Source of the DNA: Flavobacteriales bacterium
GTDB lineage: Bacteria; Bacteroidota; Bacteroidia; NS11-12g; UBA955
NCBI GenBank assembly: GCA_947472115.1
Contig: CANIZU010000093.1
Location: 1 to 7,107 of the forward strand
DNA: 7,107 nt
Direction: 5' to 3'
Of the stretch, positions 5,982-7,107 are shown piece after piece (position 1 is the stretch's first letter; every line of letters starts with the position of its first letter). Made by a program: the position numbers and the translations under genes. The notes beneath the pieces were generated by a model. That model was not told where the DNA came from and did not search any database. It saw only the letters and a program-made list of their open reading frames with translations.

Positions 5982-5989
5982 CAAAAGTA
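5982..5989 (-). promoter_or_regulatory. Candidate -7 promoter element of the ACMSD gene
   Basis: Read on the - strand, TACTTTTG is a perfect TAnnTTTG match that ends 4 bases before the ATG at 5977. If used, the transcript would start at or very near the start codon. No TTG is found at the usual -33 distance, so the call is weak. Confidence 0.35.
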
Positions 5990-5999
5990 CACAGATTCC

Positions 6000-6029
6000 G
6001 CGAAATGCTTTTTTCATCCGTAATTTCGC
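6000..6029. repeat. Inverted repeat in the ACMSD/permease divergent region
   Basis: GCGAAAT (6000-6006) is the exact reverse complement of ATTTCGC (6023-6029), with 16 bases between. The right arm overlaps TAATTTCG (6021-6028), a one-mismatch copy of the -7 element that could drive the permease. The left arm is 11 bases upstream of the ACMSD -7 candidate. It could be a shared operator for the two divergent genes. There is no T-run that would suggest a terminator. Confidence 0.4.
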
Positions 6030-6046
6030 TGCTTTAGGGGTTATTC

Positions 6047-7107
6047 ATGAGCAATTACAAGAAAAGAAACGTTGATTTGTTTGGGGCCATGAGCATTGTG
6101 GTTGCCAATATGATTGGTACGGGTGTATTTACCAGTTTGGGGTTTCAATTGTTTGATATTCAATCGGGTTTTGGTATTATCATGATTTGGTTGGTTGGTG
6201 GAGTGTTGGCCCTGTGTGGCGCATTTTGCTATGCCGAACTCGCCACGCGATTGCCAGAAGACGGCGGGGAATTTTATTTTTTATCCAAGATTTTTCATCC
6301 GGCTTTGGGTTTTGTAGCAGGGTTTGTGAGTTCTACGGTGGGATTTGCTGCACCAATTGCCGGGGCTGCCATCGCGTTGGGGGCTTATGTGCACGGCGTT
6401 TGGCCAGGGGTGAATGAAATGGCATTGGCCGTTGTGATTATTGTTGTAATTAGTGCCATTCACTGGTGGAATGCTAGGTTGGGTTTGGATTTCCAGAAGG
6501 GCTCTACTGTACTTAAGGTTTCTATGATTTTGTTGTTCATCGGTGCAGGATTTGCATTGGGAACGCAGCCGGTGGATTTTCTTCCAAGCGCACAGAGCTT
6601 CCGCGAAATATTTGGATCCGCTTTTTCTGATTCAGGCGGTGCTGGATCAGTTGCGGCGGGTGTTAGCAATGGTGGAGGCGGATTTTTTGGTCTTGGTACT
6701 TTGATAACTCCGGCTTTTGCGACCAGTTTGATATGGGTCAGTTTTGCCTACAGTGGTTGGAATGCGAGTACTTACATTGCTGGATCTATTGAAAATCCCA
6801 ATCGCAATTTATCGCGCAGCATTTTGATGGGAACGCTTGTTGTTACTGCCTTGTATGTACTATTGAATATGGTCCTAATGAAGTCGACCGCAGTCGCTAA
6901 TTTGGTTGGAGTTAAGGAAGTGGGTTTGGTTGCGGCGGAAGCCATTTTGGGGAAAAAAATCGGACAGTTGATGGGCGGAATCATCAGCCTTTTATTGGTT
7001 TCAACGATTAGCTCTATGGTATTTACTGGACCGAGGGTATTGGCCAAGATGTTTGAAAATATTCCGAGTATGGGATTCATTTCTAAGCGTGAAGCCGACG
7101 GAAATCC
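6047..7107 (+). CDS. APC-superfamily amino acid permease, 3' end outside the window
   Basis: An ORF of at least 353 residues, still open at the right edge; family members usually have 430-500. It is an integral inner-membrane secondary transporter of the amino acid-polyamine-organocation superfamily. TM1 carries the unwound substrate-binding segment MIGTGVF (22-28). CYAELATRLPEDGGEFYF (61-78) is the conserved TM2-TM3 loop region. TM6 has FAYSGWNASTYIAGSIENP (233-251) followed by NRNLSRSI, a hallmark of the family, and TM8 contains STISSMVFTGPRVLAKM (319-335). A glycine/serine-rich stretch at 195-217 lies before TM6. The ATG at 6047 is preceded by AGGGG at 6036-6040, one of the few Shine-Dalgarno-like sites here. 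The substrate cannot be told from sequence. Its divergent placement next to ACMSD makes an aromatic amino acid or related compound a reasonable guess, but only a guess. Confidence 0.92.
   Translation, partial: MSNYKKRNVDLFGAMSIVVANMIGTGVFTSLGFQLFDIQSGFGIIMIWLVGGVLALCGAFCYAELATRLPEDGGEFYFLSKIFHPALGFVAGFVSSTVGFAAPIAGAAIALGAYVHGVWPGVNEMALAVVIIVVISAIHWWNARLGLDFQKGSTVLKVSMILLFIGAGFALGTQPVDFLPSAQSFREIFGSAFSDSGGAGSVAAGVSNGGGGFFGLGTLITPAFATSLIWVSFAYSGWNASTYIAGSIENPNRNLSRSILMGTLVVTALYVLLNMVLMKSTAVANLVGVKEVGLVAAEAILGKKIGQLMGGIISLLLVSTISSMVFTGPRVLAKMFENIPSMGFISKREADGN

Noticed and set aside
5978..5992. GTG start at 5992 for ACMSD
   Set aside because: It would add five residues (Val/Met-Tyr-Phe-Cys-Cys) before the family start and would place the candidate -7 element inside the coding region.
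6281..7080. Three - strand open frames opposite the permease
   Set aside because: The + strand frame is continuous with clear APC motifs; the antisense frames have no recognisable features.
1..7107. CRISPR arrays, tRNA or rRNA genes, insertion sequences
   Set aside because: No regularly spaced repeats, cloverleaf-like segments, rRNA-like sequence, transposase or terminal inverted repeats were seen on reading both strands.

Overview
The window looks like chromosomal DNA of an aquatic, aerobic member of the Bacteroidota. The rhodopsin is of the flavobacterial proteorhodopsin type. HtpG, RecX and the RHH/PIN toxin-antitoxin pair have typical Bacteroidota sequence features. Start codons mostly lack Shine-Dalgarno sequences, and several promoter candidates fit the Bacteroidota consensus (TTG near -33, TAnnTTTG near -7). 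No genus can be assigned from sequence alone.

Layout: (1) 1-463, the 3' end of a + strand gene, tentatively the helical C-terminus of a BNR/VPS10-type repeat protein. (2) 464-786, an AT-rich gene-free stretch with two hairpins and a candidate promoter flanked by a direct repeat. (3) 787-1539, a DTE-motif, green-type proteorhodopsin proton pump, ending in a strong hairpin terminator (1563-1593) that can also serve the convergent htpG. (4) 1671-3485, htpG (Hsp90) on the - strand. (5) 3733-4432, a small RHH antitoxin and PIN-domain toxin pair with a repeat-rich promoter/operator, followed 15 nt later by recX (4448-4942). (6) 4949-5977 on the - strand, ACMSD, the amidohydrolase-fold decarboxylase of the kynurenine pathway, ending 6 nt from the recX stop. 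(7) 6047 to the right edge, a truncated APC-superfamily amino acid permease, divergent from ACMSD across a 69-nt region with an inverted repeat.

The window is a mosaic of small units rather than one pathway: light-driven proton pumping, chaperone, toxin-antitoxin plus recombination modulator, and tryptophan/kynurenine catabolism possibly paired with amino acid uptake. The most interesting points are a glycine in rhodopsin helix E at the position that forms the carotenoid-antenna fenestration in xanthorhodopsin-like pumps, the strongly C-ending codon use of the rhodopsin gene, possible leaderless starts for the antitoxin and ACMSD, and the shared dyad between ACMSD and the permease. No clearly new multi-gene system was identified.
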